A stretch of DNA of 64,000 nucleotides from Paenibacillus sp. 1781tsa1 (GTDB lineage: Bacteria; Bacillota; Bacilli; Paenibacillales; Paenibacillaceae), in the NCBI RefSeq assembly GCF_024159265.1, contig NZ_JAMYWY010000001.1:3720001-3784000 (forward strand), given 5' to 3'. The position numbers and the translations under genes are program-made. Positions 8,627 to 16,937 of this stretch are shown here, piece after piece (the stretch's first letter is position 1; each line of letters begins with the position of its first letter). The notes under the pieces are model-generated. The model did no database searches and was not told the origin of the DNA. It saw only the letters and a list, made by a program, of their open reading frames with translations.

Positions 8627-10006
8627 TTACTCCGGTGATTTATAAGATCTTGCAAGCTCAATCATTACATTCCAATCCTCTGCTTCATAAGGCATGCTTA
8701 CTTCATTCTCCGGTACGCCAAGCTGGACCTCAAGAATGACCATCCTGGTTTCGGCCAGAATAGAAAAGAGGCTATTCATGGTAATCGCAATCTGATTGCC
8801 TGTGGTCACCTGCCTGATCTGCCCGTTAATAAGCACCTGCCCACTGCCTGAAATGACAGTCCATGCTCGGCACCCTGATCGATGCTGGCGCAATCCGATA
8901 TGTTTGCCAGGCAAAAGCGTCATATTCAATGTGGTTACGATTGTATTATCGTCTTCTACCGATCTCTCCATGACGCGATAGTTGCCCCAAGTTGCCTCGA
9001 CGTACATTGGTTGCAATGGAATGCTGCCCAATTGCTCTTTAATTTCATTTGAATCTTTTTTGTTGGCTATGAGAATTCCGTCCGGACTTGCGACAGTGAT
9101 AATACCTGGGACTCCGATGACGTGGATCGGGTAGGGGAGCTCGTTAACGATGTAGGAATCCGGGGAGGATTCCGATATTCTGCCGTATCCCAATACATTG
9201 GAATCCAACTGATCACACAGAGCATCCCAGCTCCCGATATCCTGCCATACACCCTCATATGGCAGTACAACAGCCCGTTGCGTTTGTTCAGCAACTTGTT
9301 TGTCAAAGCTGCGTTCAGGCAACTGTTCATACAGGGTTAAAAATTGTTCGTAATGAACCGGAAGGCCATTTCTTTCAATATGGGACAACATAAACGCAAG
9401 AGAGAAGGCATACACCCCGCAGTTCCACAATGCGCCATGCTGTAGCAGGGTTTCAGCGACATCCAATTCAGGTTTCTCTATGAATTGTGTAACCGGTGCA
9501 TAACCATTAGGTTCTTTTCTTCCTGGTAGGATGTATCCATATTGTTCTGAAGCGTATGTGGGCCTTGTCCCAATTAAAATGATATCGGCATGCGTCTGTT
9601 TCAATATATCCGGAAGTAATTTGAAGTTCCTGAAAAAGTCCTCATCTGCGAACACATCCGCTGGCGCGATACATATCATATCGTCAGGTTCAGCTGCTCC
9701 GGAGGATTTCAGATACAAAGCCGCCAAGGCAGCTGCGGTAAAAGTCCCCCGCTTAAAAGGTTCTCCAATGACCGGTATCTTGCCTTTGGTATGACGGGCT
9801 GTAATGTCGGTCTGGTCCTGATGTGAAATGATGAGCGTTGAATCCAGTAGGCCTGAGCTGTCAAGCTGGCGGCATACTCTGCTGATCATGGATTCCCTTC
9901 CGCCTGCAGGTGACGGAAGTATATCCACGAACAGCTTGGAGCGAAGCTCATTGGACAGCGGCCAAAGCCTTTTCCCTGCGCCGCCACATAGCAGTACAAT
10001 ATGCAT
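8627..10006 (-). CDS. Mannose-1-phosphate guanylyltransferase-type sugar nucleotidyltransferase with C-terminal cupin
   Basis: Cytoplasmic nucleotidyltransferase making an NDP-sugar (GDP-mannose by family) from a sugar 1-phosphate and NTP. Residues 5-21 (LLCGGAGKRLWPLSNEL) are the GGxGxRLWPLS signature. PADVFADEDFF is the metal-binding region, and FIEKPE with WNCGVYAF is the sugar-binding region. Residues about 350-440 form a cupin-like isomerase-type domain (PGKHIGLRQHRSGCRAWTVI), as in bifunctional ManC/CpsB proteins, although the full phosphomannose-isomerase metal set is not obvious. GGAGGA precedes the start. It follows the DUF6492 gene by 11 bp, so both probably act in one surface-glycan pathway. 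Confidence 0.85.
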   Translation of the reverse strand: MHIVLLCGGAGKRLWPLSNELRSKLFVDILPSPAGGRESMISRVCRQLDSSGLLDSTLIISHQDQTDITARHTKGKIPVIGEPFKRGTFTAAALAALYLKSSGAAEPDDMICIAPADVFADEDFFRNFKLLPDILKQTHADIILIGTRPTYASEQYGYILPGRKEPNGYAPVTQFIEKPELDVAETLLQHGALWNCGVYAFSLAFMLSHIERNGLPVHYEQFLTLYEQLPERSFDKQVAEQTQRAVVLPYEGVWQDIGSWDALCDQLDSNVLGYGRISESSPDSYIVNELPYPIHVIGVPGIITVASPDGILIANKKDSNEIKEQLGSIPLQPMYVEATWGNYRVMERSVEDDNTIVTTLNMTLLPGKHIGLRQHRSGCRAWTVISGSGQVLINGQIRQVTTGNQIAITMNSLFSILAETRMVILEVQLGVPENEVSMPYEAEDWNVMIELARSYKSPE

Positions 10007-10017
10007 GGGCTTCCTCC

Positions 10018-10833
10018 TTAAACTCCTTTAGTTTTGCTATAGATTTTACGTTTGTGAAAGGAAAGAGACCGGTATTTAAGCGCAAAATTGCGAATTTGTT
10101 GTTCTTTTAACGACGAAGCGTTCATGTTCAGACTTTTATTCATGGAACTCTTCAGAATCATGCTGGCCGGGTTTTTCGAATACATAAAATTGGCATAGGT
10201 TTCATACTCGGAGAACCCAAACTGCTTTTTCTTATTGATATTCGAGATAATCGCTTTGTACCATGGCAGCTGATGGATCGTTTCAATTTTCTTTTTCAAA
10301 GCAGAAAGTTTCGATTTTTCGAACAGCATATAATGGGTGACAAAAGAGCGTGGGCGCGGCGCTTTCATGCCTAACAGCTTGCGGTAGGTGTTGAAATATT
10401 CCGGCTGACTCCAGTCGCGACAGTAAAATACCGTCTTATTTTCAACAATAAATGAATGAGGTTTAATGAGCACCGTATCCGCATCCATCACCAGAAAGTG
10501 CTTCGCTCTCACAATGTGATCCCCGTTCATTTTAAGCAGTTGTTGATATAACCAGCCTGAGCGGTCCCAGCGGGATGATTGATAGTCTATATCGTTTTTC
10601 GTGATAGGCAGGACTGACCGCTCGTTAACAAAAATGCAGTGTTTGCGGGAACAAAGGTTTCTGATTTTGTTGCTGGTCGGGGAAACAATATAAATCTGTC
10701 CAATCGGGTGCCGCACATAACGGCGAATACTATCGATAACTTTAGGAAGCGTGCTCAAATCTTTTTCGATCGCAGGTATAAGAACATCGATCATAGGCTC
10801 ACGATTTAACTGTATTCCATGCCGAACTGGCAT
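10018..10833 (-). CDS. DUF6492 family glycosyltransferase-like protein
   Basis: Protein of 271 aa that looks like a GT-A-fold glycosyltransferase of the DUF6492 group. It has an N-terminal beta-strand MIDVLIPAIEKD, a metal-binding D-x-D in HFLVMDADTVLIKP, and an acceptor-side W-Y/E-Y-E-T-Y region (FGFSEYETYANF). There is no signal peptide or membrane segment, and the C-terminus is strongly basic. AGGAG eight bases before ATG 10833 supports this start over the ATG of MIDVLI. It is the first gene of a two-gene operon with the sugar nucleotidyltransferase, which could provide its donor. The sugar and acceptor are unknown. Confidence 0.75.
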   Translation of the reverse strand: MPVRHGIQLNREPMIDVLIPAIEKDLSTLPKVIDSIRRYVRHPIGQIYIVSPTSNKIRNLCSRKHCIFVNERSVLPITKNDIDYQSSRWDRSGWLYQQLLKMNGDHIVRAKHFLVMDADTVLIKPHSFIVENKTVFYCRDWSQPEYFNTYRKLLGMKAPRPRSFVTHYMLFEKSKLSALKKKIETIHQLPWYKAIISNINKKKQFGFSEYETYANFMYSKNPASMILKSSMNKSLNMNASSLKEQQIRNFALKYRSLSFHKRKIYSKTKGV

Positions 10834-11049
10834 CTTCTCAACTCCTTGGACAAATGGTTACATCTTGTTCATGATATGTGTGCAAAATTGGTTTGGTCAG
10901 GGCATGTGCGAATATACCAATTTCACGAACAAGGGCATTTGTTTAGGGTTGTTTTATCGGTATTACATATAATGCATGATCTTGATGAAACAGCAGGGTT
11001 TGATTCATTTGCTGAAAGGAGAAGTGTGTGTTATATGGAGGTTGATAAA

Positions 11050-11796
11050 TTGAAGCCGTTAAGAAGCAAATGGTTGAAAACAAAAGTGATCCTCAATAAT
11101 GGTTCTATCAAACCATTTATACCTGATACGCAGCGATATAACAAAGCCAACCTGCGGTCCATGCTCAGCAGATACGGTATGGTTTATATTAAACCCGAGA
11201 TTGGCACTTACGGAATGGGTGTCATAAAGGCGGAGATGGTGAGTCATCAGAATTTTGCCTATCAGATTGAAGAAAAACGCCTGTCGTTTGACAACTTTGA
11301 CTCGTTCCATGCAAGTCTTGCACGTCTGGTGCATAAAAGAAGCTATCTCATTCAGAGAGGAATCAATCTGCTTAAGCACAACAAGAGGCGTTTTGATATA
11401 AGAGTGATGATACAGTTAAGTCCCGACAATCAGTGGGAGGCTACGGGAATCATCGGCCGACTCGGTCATCCGAAAAAAATCGTGACCAATTATCACAGCG
11501 GTGGTAAACCAATGGATGTTCACAGACTGCTGGAATCACATGCATCCCTGAAACGCAGAAATGAACTCATCCAGGAGATGAATGAGCTTGGATTACGTAT
11601 TGCACGCCACATGAAGAAAAAATACCCGTACCTTAAGCAAATCGGCGTGGATATTGGGCTAGACCGGAGTTTGAAACCCTGGATTATTGAGGTGAACGTC
11701 AAACCGGACCCTTATATTTTCAATCAATTAAAGGACAAGACAATGTATCACAGGGTGATAAAATATTACCGCCATGCTGCTAAAAAAACAAAGTAA
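11050..11796 (+). CDS. YheC/YheD-type spore coat-associated ATP-grasp protein
   Basis: ATP-grasp-fold protein of the YheC/YheD endospore coat-associated family (248 aa). Visible elements are YIKPEIGTYGMGVIK (nucleotide-binding lysine and glycine loop, about residues 43-57), RRFDIRVMIQ (ATP-grasp core) and LKQIGVDIGLD with PWIIEVNVKPDP (the metal-binding D...E.N triad). I choose the TTG at 11050: GGAGG (11037-11041) sits eight bases upstream. ATG 11035 overlaps that site, and the frame open from 10819 runs through the divergent promoter region. It lies head-to-head with the DUF6492 gene, which hints at a role at the spore or cell surface. Confidence 0.85.
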   Translation: MKPLRSKWLKTKVILNNGSIKPFIPDTQRYNKANLRSMLSRYGMVYIKPEIGTYGMGVIKAEMVSHQNFAYQIEEKRLSFDNFDSFHASLARLVHKRSYLIQRGINLLKHNKRRFDIRVMIQLSPDNQWEATGIIGRLGHPKKIVTNYHSGGKPMDVHRLLESHASLKRRNELIQEMNELGLRIARHMKKKYPYLKQIGVDIGLDRSLKPWIIEVNVKPDPYIFNQLKDKTMYHRVIKYYRHAAKKTK

Positions 11797-12178
11797 CGTT
11801 TCTCTTTTATTTATAACAATATCACTCCAAAGAGGCCTCGAAGGTAGATAGCGCAACCTGAAAACCATGATTCTCGAGCCTTCGTCTGGATTGTCCTACG
11901 ATCGCTTCTTGCTGTCCCTGCTCAAAGTAGTGACTGTACGCTGTAGTGCCCCGAGAGGGGCATGGATGGCTAACGGGCAGGTTAGTTTGAAAATAGAAGA
12001 TCCGTCTTAGAATTGTGTAAGTTGCCTCTAAGGAATACAACAATTATCCTTTCCTCGTGATATAATTCAGAAAGATTCATCGTCTGTTAACAATGGAGTG
12101 CTTAAGATGAACAATATTTTAGAAAATCTAATTAACACTAGTTAAGAACTGCGCTAATTAAAAAATAGAGGAGTACTT
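11797..12178. other. Intergenic stretch without a recognised gene
   Basis: Contains a GGGCAGGTTAGTT motif at 11970-11988 and a minus-strand open frame (11822-12043) whose product I do not recognise. A GAGG ribosome site for the next gene is near 12170. Nothing else is supported. Confidence 0.4.
11970..11988 (+). repeat. GGGCAGGTTAGTT motif (solo copy)
   Basis: CTAACGGGCAGGTTAGTTT; diverged solo copy of the dispersed motif. Confidence 0.35.
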
Positions 12179-12547
12179 ATGAAAGAAGAAATTATAAAAA
12201 AATATTTCTTTATGTGGGTAACTAGAGATTTTACATTTTTAGATACGTATTTTTCTGATGATATTATCTACCGCGAATGTTATGGAGCAATGTATGTGGG
12301 TATAGAGGAAGTCCATTTGTGGATCAAAAAAATGTTACTGAAGCAAGTTGTCTTAGAATGGAAGATAAAAAATATTCATCAAGTAAATGAAAATCTATTT
12401 TTTGTAGAATGGTATTTTAAAGCAAAAGAAAAACAACTTTATTCATTTGATGGTATATCAATGATTAGATTTGATGGAGATAAAATTCGATTAATAGAAG
12501 AGTATGAAGCCAAACATGAAACTTTTAGACCATGTAAGATTGATTAA
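12179..12547 (+). CDS. SnoaL-like / NTF2-fold protein
   Basis: Small NTF2-superfamily (SnoaL-like) protein of 122 aa. The N-terminal helix MKEEIIKKYFFMWVTRDFTF is followed by LDTYFSDDIIYRECYGAMYV, a loop, VHLWIKKM, and the terminal strands VEWYFKAKEK and SFDGISMIRFDGDKIRLIEE. This matches regulatory or ketosteroid-isomerase-like folds seen beside many Firmicute transcription factors. AGAGGAG precedes the ATG. The gene is visibly AT-richer than its neighbours, which may mean recent transfer. It stands alone, with a GTCGCTA-family terminator 37 bp behind. No substrate can be proposed. Confidence 0.75.
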   Translation: MKEEIIKKYFFMWVTRDFTFLDTYFSDDIIYRECYGAMYVGIEEVHLWIKKMLLKQVVLEWKIKNIHQVNENLFFVEWYFKAKEKQLYSFDGISMIRFDGDKIRLIEEYEAKHETFRPCKID

Positions 12548-12690
12548 AGATGTCGTGGACAAGAACATGGCCCCATTGAATTGAAGTCGCTATATTTTAG
12601 CGGCTTTTTTATGTTATCGGTAGAAGTTCTTGCCCCAAACCAAAGACAAGAAATTCTACCGATTGGCGAAATGGAAAAGAACATATTCTT
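12548..12690 (+). repeat. Dispersed terminator-bearing repeat, copy 2
   Basis: Begins GTGGACAAGAACATGG, passes through the AAGTCGCTA..TAGCGGC hairpin, and ends AATGGAAAAGAACATATT. The block order is shared with 3590-3682. It also contains an inner inverted repeat: CGGTAGAA.TTCTTG with AAGAAATTCTACCG. Confidence 0.55.
12584..12610 (+). terminator. Rho-independent terminator (GTCGCTA family)
   Basis: Stem AAGTCGCTA / TAGCGGCTT followed by T6, directly after the SnoaL-like gene. Confidence 0.85.
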
Positions 12691-13002
12691 TTTTTCGATT
12701 AGATGAGTTTCAAAGTGGTCAGGAGAGCCTAACTTCGACAATCGCTTCCGTACGGAGTCATCTCATTGCGTTGGCCACGTAAGAACCCCGTTTGGACTGG
12801 GGTAAATAGCGATTGCTTCCGGGGATGAGGGAATAATCACTATGTTTATTTGCGTATTTTTTTGATTTTTGTCCTCCACATGTGTACAAAGAACAAAAAA
12901 GATGCTACATTAAAATCAGTTTAACCCCCTTTATAACAAGGTTTTTTCGCAAAATGACATGTCTCCTGTACAAGGACAAACGTATATCAAGGAGGGAATC
13001 GA
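12691..13002. other. Leader region of the kbl-tdh operon
   Basis: Untranslated stretch ahead of kbl, ending in AAGGAGGG. I see CCCCGTTTGGACTGGGG (a small hairpin) at about 12788-12804 but no riboswitch consensus that I can name. Confidence 0.4.
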
Positions 13003-14193
13003 ATGTCAAGTCAAGCATTGGACCAATTTTTAAGTTCGAACATCGAAGATCTAAAGAATAGAGGTCTATATAACTTCATCGATACACTGCAGGGTGCAAA
13101 TGGTCCTGTTATTCGTATTGACGGAAAGTCCCTAATCAATTTGTCTTCTAATAACTATTTGGGCTTGGCAACAGATTACCGCCTGATTGATGCTTCAGTT
13201 AAGGCGGCGCAGACATACGGGGCAGGGGCAGGGGCTGTGAGAACAATTAATGGTACGATGGATCTTCATATTGAGCTTGAAGAAAAACTGGCTCGTTTCA
13301 AAAAAACGGAAGCCGTTATCGTGTATCAATCGGGATTTAACTGTAATATGGCTGCTATATCCGCGGTAATGGACCAGCATGATGCGATTTTATCCGATGA
13401 GCTGAACCATGCTTCAATAATTGATGGTTGCCGCCTGTCGAGAGCCAAGGTGATTCGCTTTAAGCATTCGGATATGAATGATTTAAGACAGCAGGCAAAA
13501 GAGGCCAAGGAATCCGGTCAGTACCGTAAAATTATGGTCATCACCGACGGGGTTTTCTCCATGGATGGTGATATAGCAAAGCTGCCCGAAATCGTGAAAA
13601 TAGCAGAAGAATTTGATCTGATTACTTATGTGGATGATGCCCACGGTTCGGGCGTTCTCGGAGCAGGTGCAGGAACCGTAAAGCATTTTGAATTGTCCGA
13701 CCGCATTGACTTTCAAATCGGTACTCTTTCCAAGGCGATCGGCGTTGTCGGCGGTTATGTGGCGGGTAAAAAACAACTGATCGAATGGTTGAAGCTGAGA
13801 AGCCGTCCGTTTCTGTTCTCGACATCGCTACCTCCGGCTGCAATCGCTTCCTGTAGCGCTTCTATCGACATTTTGATGAATGACACAGAGCTGATTGAGA
13901 AGTTATGGGAGAACGGCAATCATTTGAAAAATGGCTTGAGCCGGCTTGGATATGATGTAGGCCAAAGCGAAACTCCGATCACACCTTGTATCATTGGCGA
14001 TGAAGTAACCACCCAACAGTTCAGCAAACGGCTCTATGAAGAAGGCGTTTACGCCAAGGCAATCCTGTTTCCTACGGTCCCGAAAGGAACTGGAAGAATA
14101 CGCAACATGCCGACAGCTGCCCATACCAAGGAGATGCTCGACCAAGTGATCTCTGTTTATGAGAAAGTTGGCAAGGAAATGAAGCTGATTTAG
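13003..14193 (+). CDS. kbl: Glycine C-acetyltransferase (2-amino-3-ketobutyrate CoA ligase)
   Basis: PLP-dependent alpha-oxoamine synthase that converts 2-amino-3-ketobutyrate and CoA to glycine and acetyl-CoA, the second step of threonine degradation. The length of 396 aa is exactly typical. Visible are [13 protein letters not shown] (46-58), the gly-rich [39 protein letters not shown] (Asp 211, His 214) and the PLP lysine in [11 protein letters not shown] (Lys 244). AAGGAGGG precedes the ATG. The next gene, 36 bp on, encodes threonine dehydrogenase, which makes its substrate; the pair forms an operon. Confidence 0.97.
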   Translation: MSSQALDQFLSSNIEDLKNRGLYNFIDTLQGANGPVIRIDGKSLINLSSNNYLGLATDYRLIDASVKAAQTYGAGAGAVRTINGTMDLHIELEEKLARFKKTEAVIVYQSGFNCNMAAISAVMDQHDAILSDELNHASIIDGCRLSRAKVIRFKHSDMNDLRQQAKEAKESGQYRKIMVITDGVFSMDGDIAKLPEIVKIAEEFDLITYVDDAHGSGVLGAGAGTVKHFELSDRIDFQIGTLSKAIGVVGGYVAGKKQLIEWLKLRSRPFLFSTSLPPAAIASCSASIDILMNDTELIEKLWENGNHLKNGLSRLGYDVGQSETPITPCIIGDEVTTQQFSKRLYEEGVYAKAILFPTVPKGTGRIRNMPTAAHTKEMLDQVISVYEKVGKEMKLI

Positions 14194-14229
14194 TGCATTC
14201 GCGGGAGTATATTTCGGGAGGAATGTCTT

Positions 14230-15189
14230 ATGAACAAGATTTTGGTGACCGGGGCACTGGGCCAAATCGGTTCTGAGTTAGTTGTTAAATTACGTGAGAT
14301 TTATGGTGCGGATTACGTCGTTGCTACGGATCTCAGGTCATCAGCCCACGAAATTACCCGATCCGGACCATTCGAGCTACTGGACGTGACGAATGATAAG
14401 GCGATGTTCGAAATCGCCAAGCGGTACGAAGTGGATACCATCATGCATTTGGCTGCGCTGCTGTCGGCTACCGCAGAGGAGAAACCCCTGCTTGCCTGGA
14501 ATTTGAATATGGGCGGATTGATAAATGCACTTGAAGTATCCAGAGAGATCGGTTGCCAATTGTTCACTCCAAGCTCCATTGGATCTTTTGGCCCTACGAC
14601 TCCGAAATACAATACCCCGCAGGATACAATCCAGCGGCCCAATACGATGTACGGCGTGAACAAAGTGTCCGGCGAACTGCTTTGTGATTATTATTTTCAC
14701 AAGTACGGCCTGGATACTAGGGGGCTGCGATTCCCAGGATTGATATCTTATATGACGCCTCCCGGCGGAGGAACGACGGATTATGCGGTGGAAATTTATT
14801 ACGCAGCCGTGACGGCAGGCCGGTATACATCGTATATCGCCAAAGACTCAAACATGGACATGATGTATATGCCGGATGCCCTGAACGCTATCATCGATTT
14901 AATGGAAGCGGATTCATCCCGGTTGATGCACCGAAATTCATTTAATGTCACCGCAATGAGCGTGGATCCAGAGGCGATTGCTGCAGCGATTCGGGAGGAG
15001 TTTCCCGGCTTTATCCTCGAATATGACGTTGATCCGAAGAGACAGGCGATAGCCGATAGCTGGCCGCATTCCATTGATGCGACGGCAGCAAAAACAGAAT
15101 GGGGATTTCATGCCCGCTACGACTTGAAGGCTATGACGAAGGATATGCTATCACAGCTAAGCGAGAGACAAATGCTTCGCAAAGCTTAA
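14230..15189 (+). CDS. tdh: L-threonine 3-dehydrogenase, short-chain (epimerase-like) type
   Basis: NAD-dependent dehydrogenase that oxidises L-threonine to 2-amino-3-ketobutyrate, here of the extended-SDR form rather than the zinc MDR form. The Rossmann loop GALGQIGSEL is at 8-17 and the acid selecting NAD in ATDLRSS at 32-38. The catalytic Tyr-x-x-x-Lys is at 141-145 (MYGVNKVSGE), with Ser in TPSSIGSFG. RFPGLISY and PPGGGTTDYAVE are specific to this subfamily. GGGAGGA is placed correctly before the ATG. Encoded directly after kbl, it completes the threonine-to-glycine route. Confidence 0.96.
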   Translation: MNKILVTGALGQIGSELVVKLREIYGADYVVATDLRSSAHEITRSGPFELLDVTNDKAMFEIAKRYEVDTIMHLAALLSATAEEKPLLAWNLNMGGLINALEVSREIGCQLFTPSSIGSFGPTTPKYNTPQDTIQRPNTMYGVNKVSGELLCDYYFHKYGLDTRGLRFPGLISYMTPPGGGTTDYAVEIYYAAVTAGRYTSYIAKDSNMDMMYMPDALNAIIDLMEADSSRLMHRNSFNVTAMSVDPEAIAAAIREEFPGFILEYDVDPKRQAIADSWPHSIDATAAKTEWGFHARYDLKAMTKDMLSQLSERQMLRKA

Positions 15190-15290
15190 AGTTATTATAA
15201 ATATACTGTACAAAGCGAGTAGAGATACAAAAGAACCTGCATCAAGAGGAGGTTTGACGCTACCCGGATAAAATGAAGGGAAGAACAACG

Positions 15291-15581
15291 TCAATCGCCA
15301 ATGGGGTACAAGAACATTGTTCCAATCAAAGTCGCTATTTTAGCGGCTTTTTTCTTGTCCCAAGCTAAGGACAAGAACATTGTGTCATTTTGGATTATGT
15401 GGTTATCTTTAAAAATGGATAGGCTGACGATCTTATCGTCAACAATAACGAAATGAAAATTCAGTAATAGTGGATCGAGTAGACCAGTCTCGTCGTAGGT
15501 ACCATCCAGCTTGCATGTTAACACAATTTCTTCACCTTTTTTTGCTGTTGTTGGCTCTAACGTTACATTAGACTGTACCAC
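15291..15581 (-). pseudogene. NTF2/SnoaL-like protein, C-terminal fragment
   Basis: The stretch VTLEPTTAKKGEEIVLTCKL, then DGTYDETGLLDPLLLNFHFV, ends in IVDDKIVSLSIF. This is the last half of an NTF2-fold protein of the kind encoded beside SDR genes. The N-terminal half is missing: the fragment begins within a dozen bases of the stop of the SDR remnant upstream on the same strand. The reading frame then runs into the terminator hairpin of the facing tdh gene, so its final 30 residues are not native. Confidence 0.6.
15328..15353 (+). terminator. Rho-independent terminator (GTCGCTA family)
   Basis: AAAGTCGCTA / TAGCGGCTTT with T run. It is flanked by TACAAGAACATTG at 15307 and GGACAAGAACATTG at 15369, the repeat ends seen elsewhere. 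It closes the kbl-tdh operon. Confidence 0.8.
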
Positions 15582-15593
15582 TGGAGATTTTCT

Positions 15594-16246
15594 TTACCAA
15601 GGCACAACTCCATTTTCATCAAAAAAGCTACCGGTTGGACCATCATTATTGATTGTGGCAAGCTTAACTACACTGGAAGCGGCTTGTTCGACTGTACGAT
15701 AGCCACTATTACCATTTAAATCGGTAGCTGTAAATCCAGGGCAAACCGAGTTGATTTTGATAGGCGTATCTCTTAATTCTTTAGCAAAGAAAACAGTTAA
15801 AGCATTTACAGCCGTTTTGGAACTATTGTAGGCGAGCGAATTCACATTATAAAATTCCGACGTTGGGTCTGAATTCAAAGTCAAGGAACCTAATGCGCTG
15901 GAAAGATTTACGATTCTTCCGGCAGAAGATTTTTGGAGCAATGGAAGTAATGCTTTCGTGACAGAAAATACGTCGAAAACGTTTGTCTCATAAGTACTCT
16001 TGAGAACGGACAGTTCCAGTTCCCTTGGAGATGTGTTGCCTTCAAAAAACACGCCTGCATTATTAATCAAGATATCAAGGTATCCATATTCTTGTTCAAT
16101 CCATTCTACTGCGGAGAGAACGGAGCTGGGTTTTGTGACATCAAGAACCACCCTTTTAGCGTTAATGTTCTCCGTTTCCAAGTGTGTTACGGCCTCATGA
16201 CCTTTTTCTTCCCAATTGTCTTGCTGTCTCAAAACCAATACCCTTA
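15594..16246 (-). pseudogene. SDR-family oxidoreductase remnant
   Basis: The body of a short-chain dehydrogenase is intact: DILINNAGVFFEG, IVNLSSALGSL, the catalytic Y-N-S-S-K in LAYNSSKTAVNALTVFF, then INSVCPGFTATDLNG. The N-terminal nucleotide-binding segment (KGIGFETARQLG) is present only in another frame at 16210-16245. About 20 residues between RQLG and the continuing AVTHLETENI appear deleted, with a frame change. The first strand (TGA..) is gone, cut at 16246 where the DNA switches to a plus-strand HxlR fragment. The gene is therefore broken twice. Confidence 0.72.
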
Positions 16247-16459
16247 GTCAGATTTAATGAACTTAAACGATTAATACCAGGGATTACACAACGGATGTTG
16301 ACTTTACAACTCAGGGAACTCGAGGCGGATGGGATTGTGAAGAGGGTAGTGGATGGCACTGTGCCACCCAAAGTAGAATACTTCCTAACTGAACAAGGAA
16401 ATAAATTGTCTAGTATCATCGATTCTATAAGAGTATGGGGTAAAGAGTTTCTATCCTAA
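16247..16459 (+). pseudogene. HxlR-family regulator, C-terminal fragment
   Basis: RFNELKRLIPGITQRMLTLQ, LRELEADGIVKRVVDGTVPP and KVEYFLTEQGNKL are the second half of an HxlR (YodB-like) winged-helix regulator. The first about 30 residues, including the conserved cysteine and the WKLLIL region, are missing. The fragment abuts the SDR remnant head-to-head, consistent with one deletion that removed the shared promoter and both 5' ends. A similar intact pair exists at 42099 and 42728. Confidence 0.75.
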
Positions 16460-16509
16460 GTCTTTCATAGCGGGATTCAATTTGGTTCTGGGCGGACTGC
16501 CTGAACAGG

Positions 16510-16761
16510 GAGATGTCGCTCCACGCTGCCAAAGGCTGCACGGGGATGTCCCTTCAGTGGATTCGGGATACTGTTTTTTCACTCATCGAACGATTCCTCG
16601 TTTTTCCACTTTTTGACCCACACCTTCAGTTATGAACAGTTTCGAATCCCCTTGCGCTCAGAAACCACCTTGTGTCTTGAAGAACCTTCGACATATGATT
16701 TAACTGCATTCAATTTGAATTCTTTGGTATACGTCTGAAATGATTGCCCTTTTTTCGCCAT
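16510..16761 (-). pseudogene. IS3-family orfA remnant
   Basis: From ATG 16761, preceded by GAGGGGA, the frame reads MAKKGQSFQTYTKEFKLNAV, KSYVEGSSRHKVVSERKGIR, NCS, stop, LKVWVKKWKNEESFDE, stop, then NPLKGHPRAAFGSVE. Apart from two stop codons this is the helix-turn-helix OrfA of an IS3-group insertion sequence. orfB is absent. The sequence AAGTGACACTTCGAGGGG just upstream could be the terminal inverted repeat. The reading is by eye; the IS name is not known. Confidence 0.75.
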
Positions 16762-16937
16762 AAAAATATCCCCTCGAAGTGTCACTTGAACCCCCATGAT
16801 AACATCATATTTTTTTTAAGTGTCTACTTAAAGGGGATAATACCACAAAGATGTAGATATGAGCTTTTTGTTGTATGAAAAAAAGTGAATGCAATTGGAG
16901 CAGGAGTAGGTATGGGCGAAATTATTGATACAGCTAA

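Noticed and set aside
11822..12043. 73-aa minus-strand frame, possible transposase scrap
   Set aside because: No conserved motif recognised; kept only as intergenic sequence.
12740..13000. Possible riboswitch ahead of kbl
   Set aside because: A glycine or threonine-linked RNA would make sense here, but no glycine-riboswitch or T-box conserved core could be found by eye; only a small hairpin.
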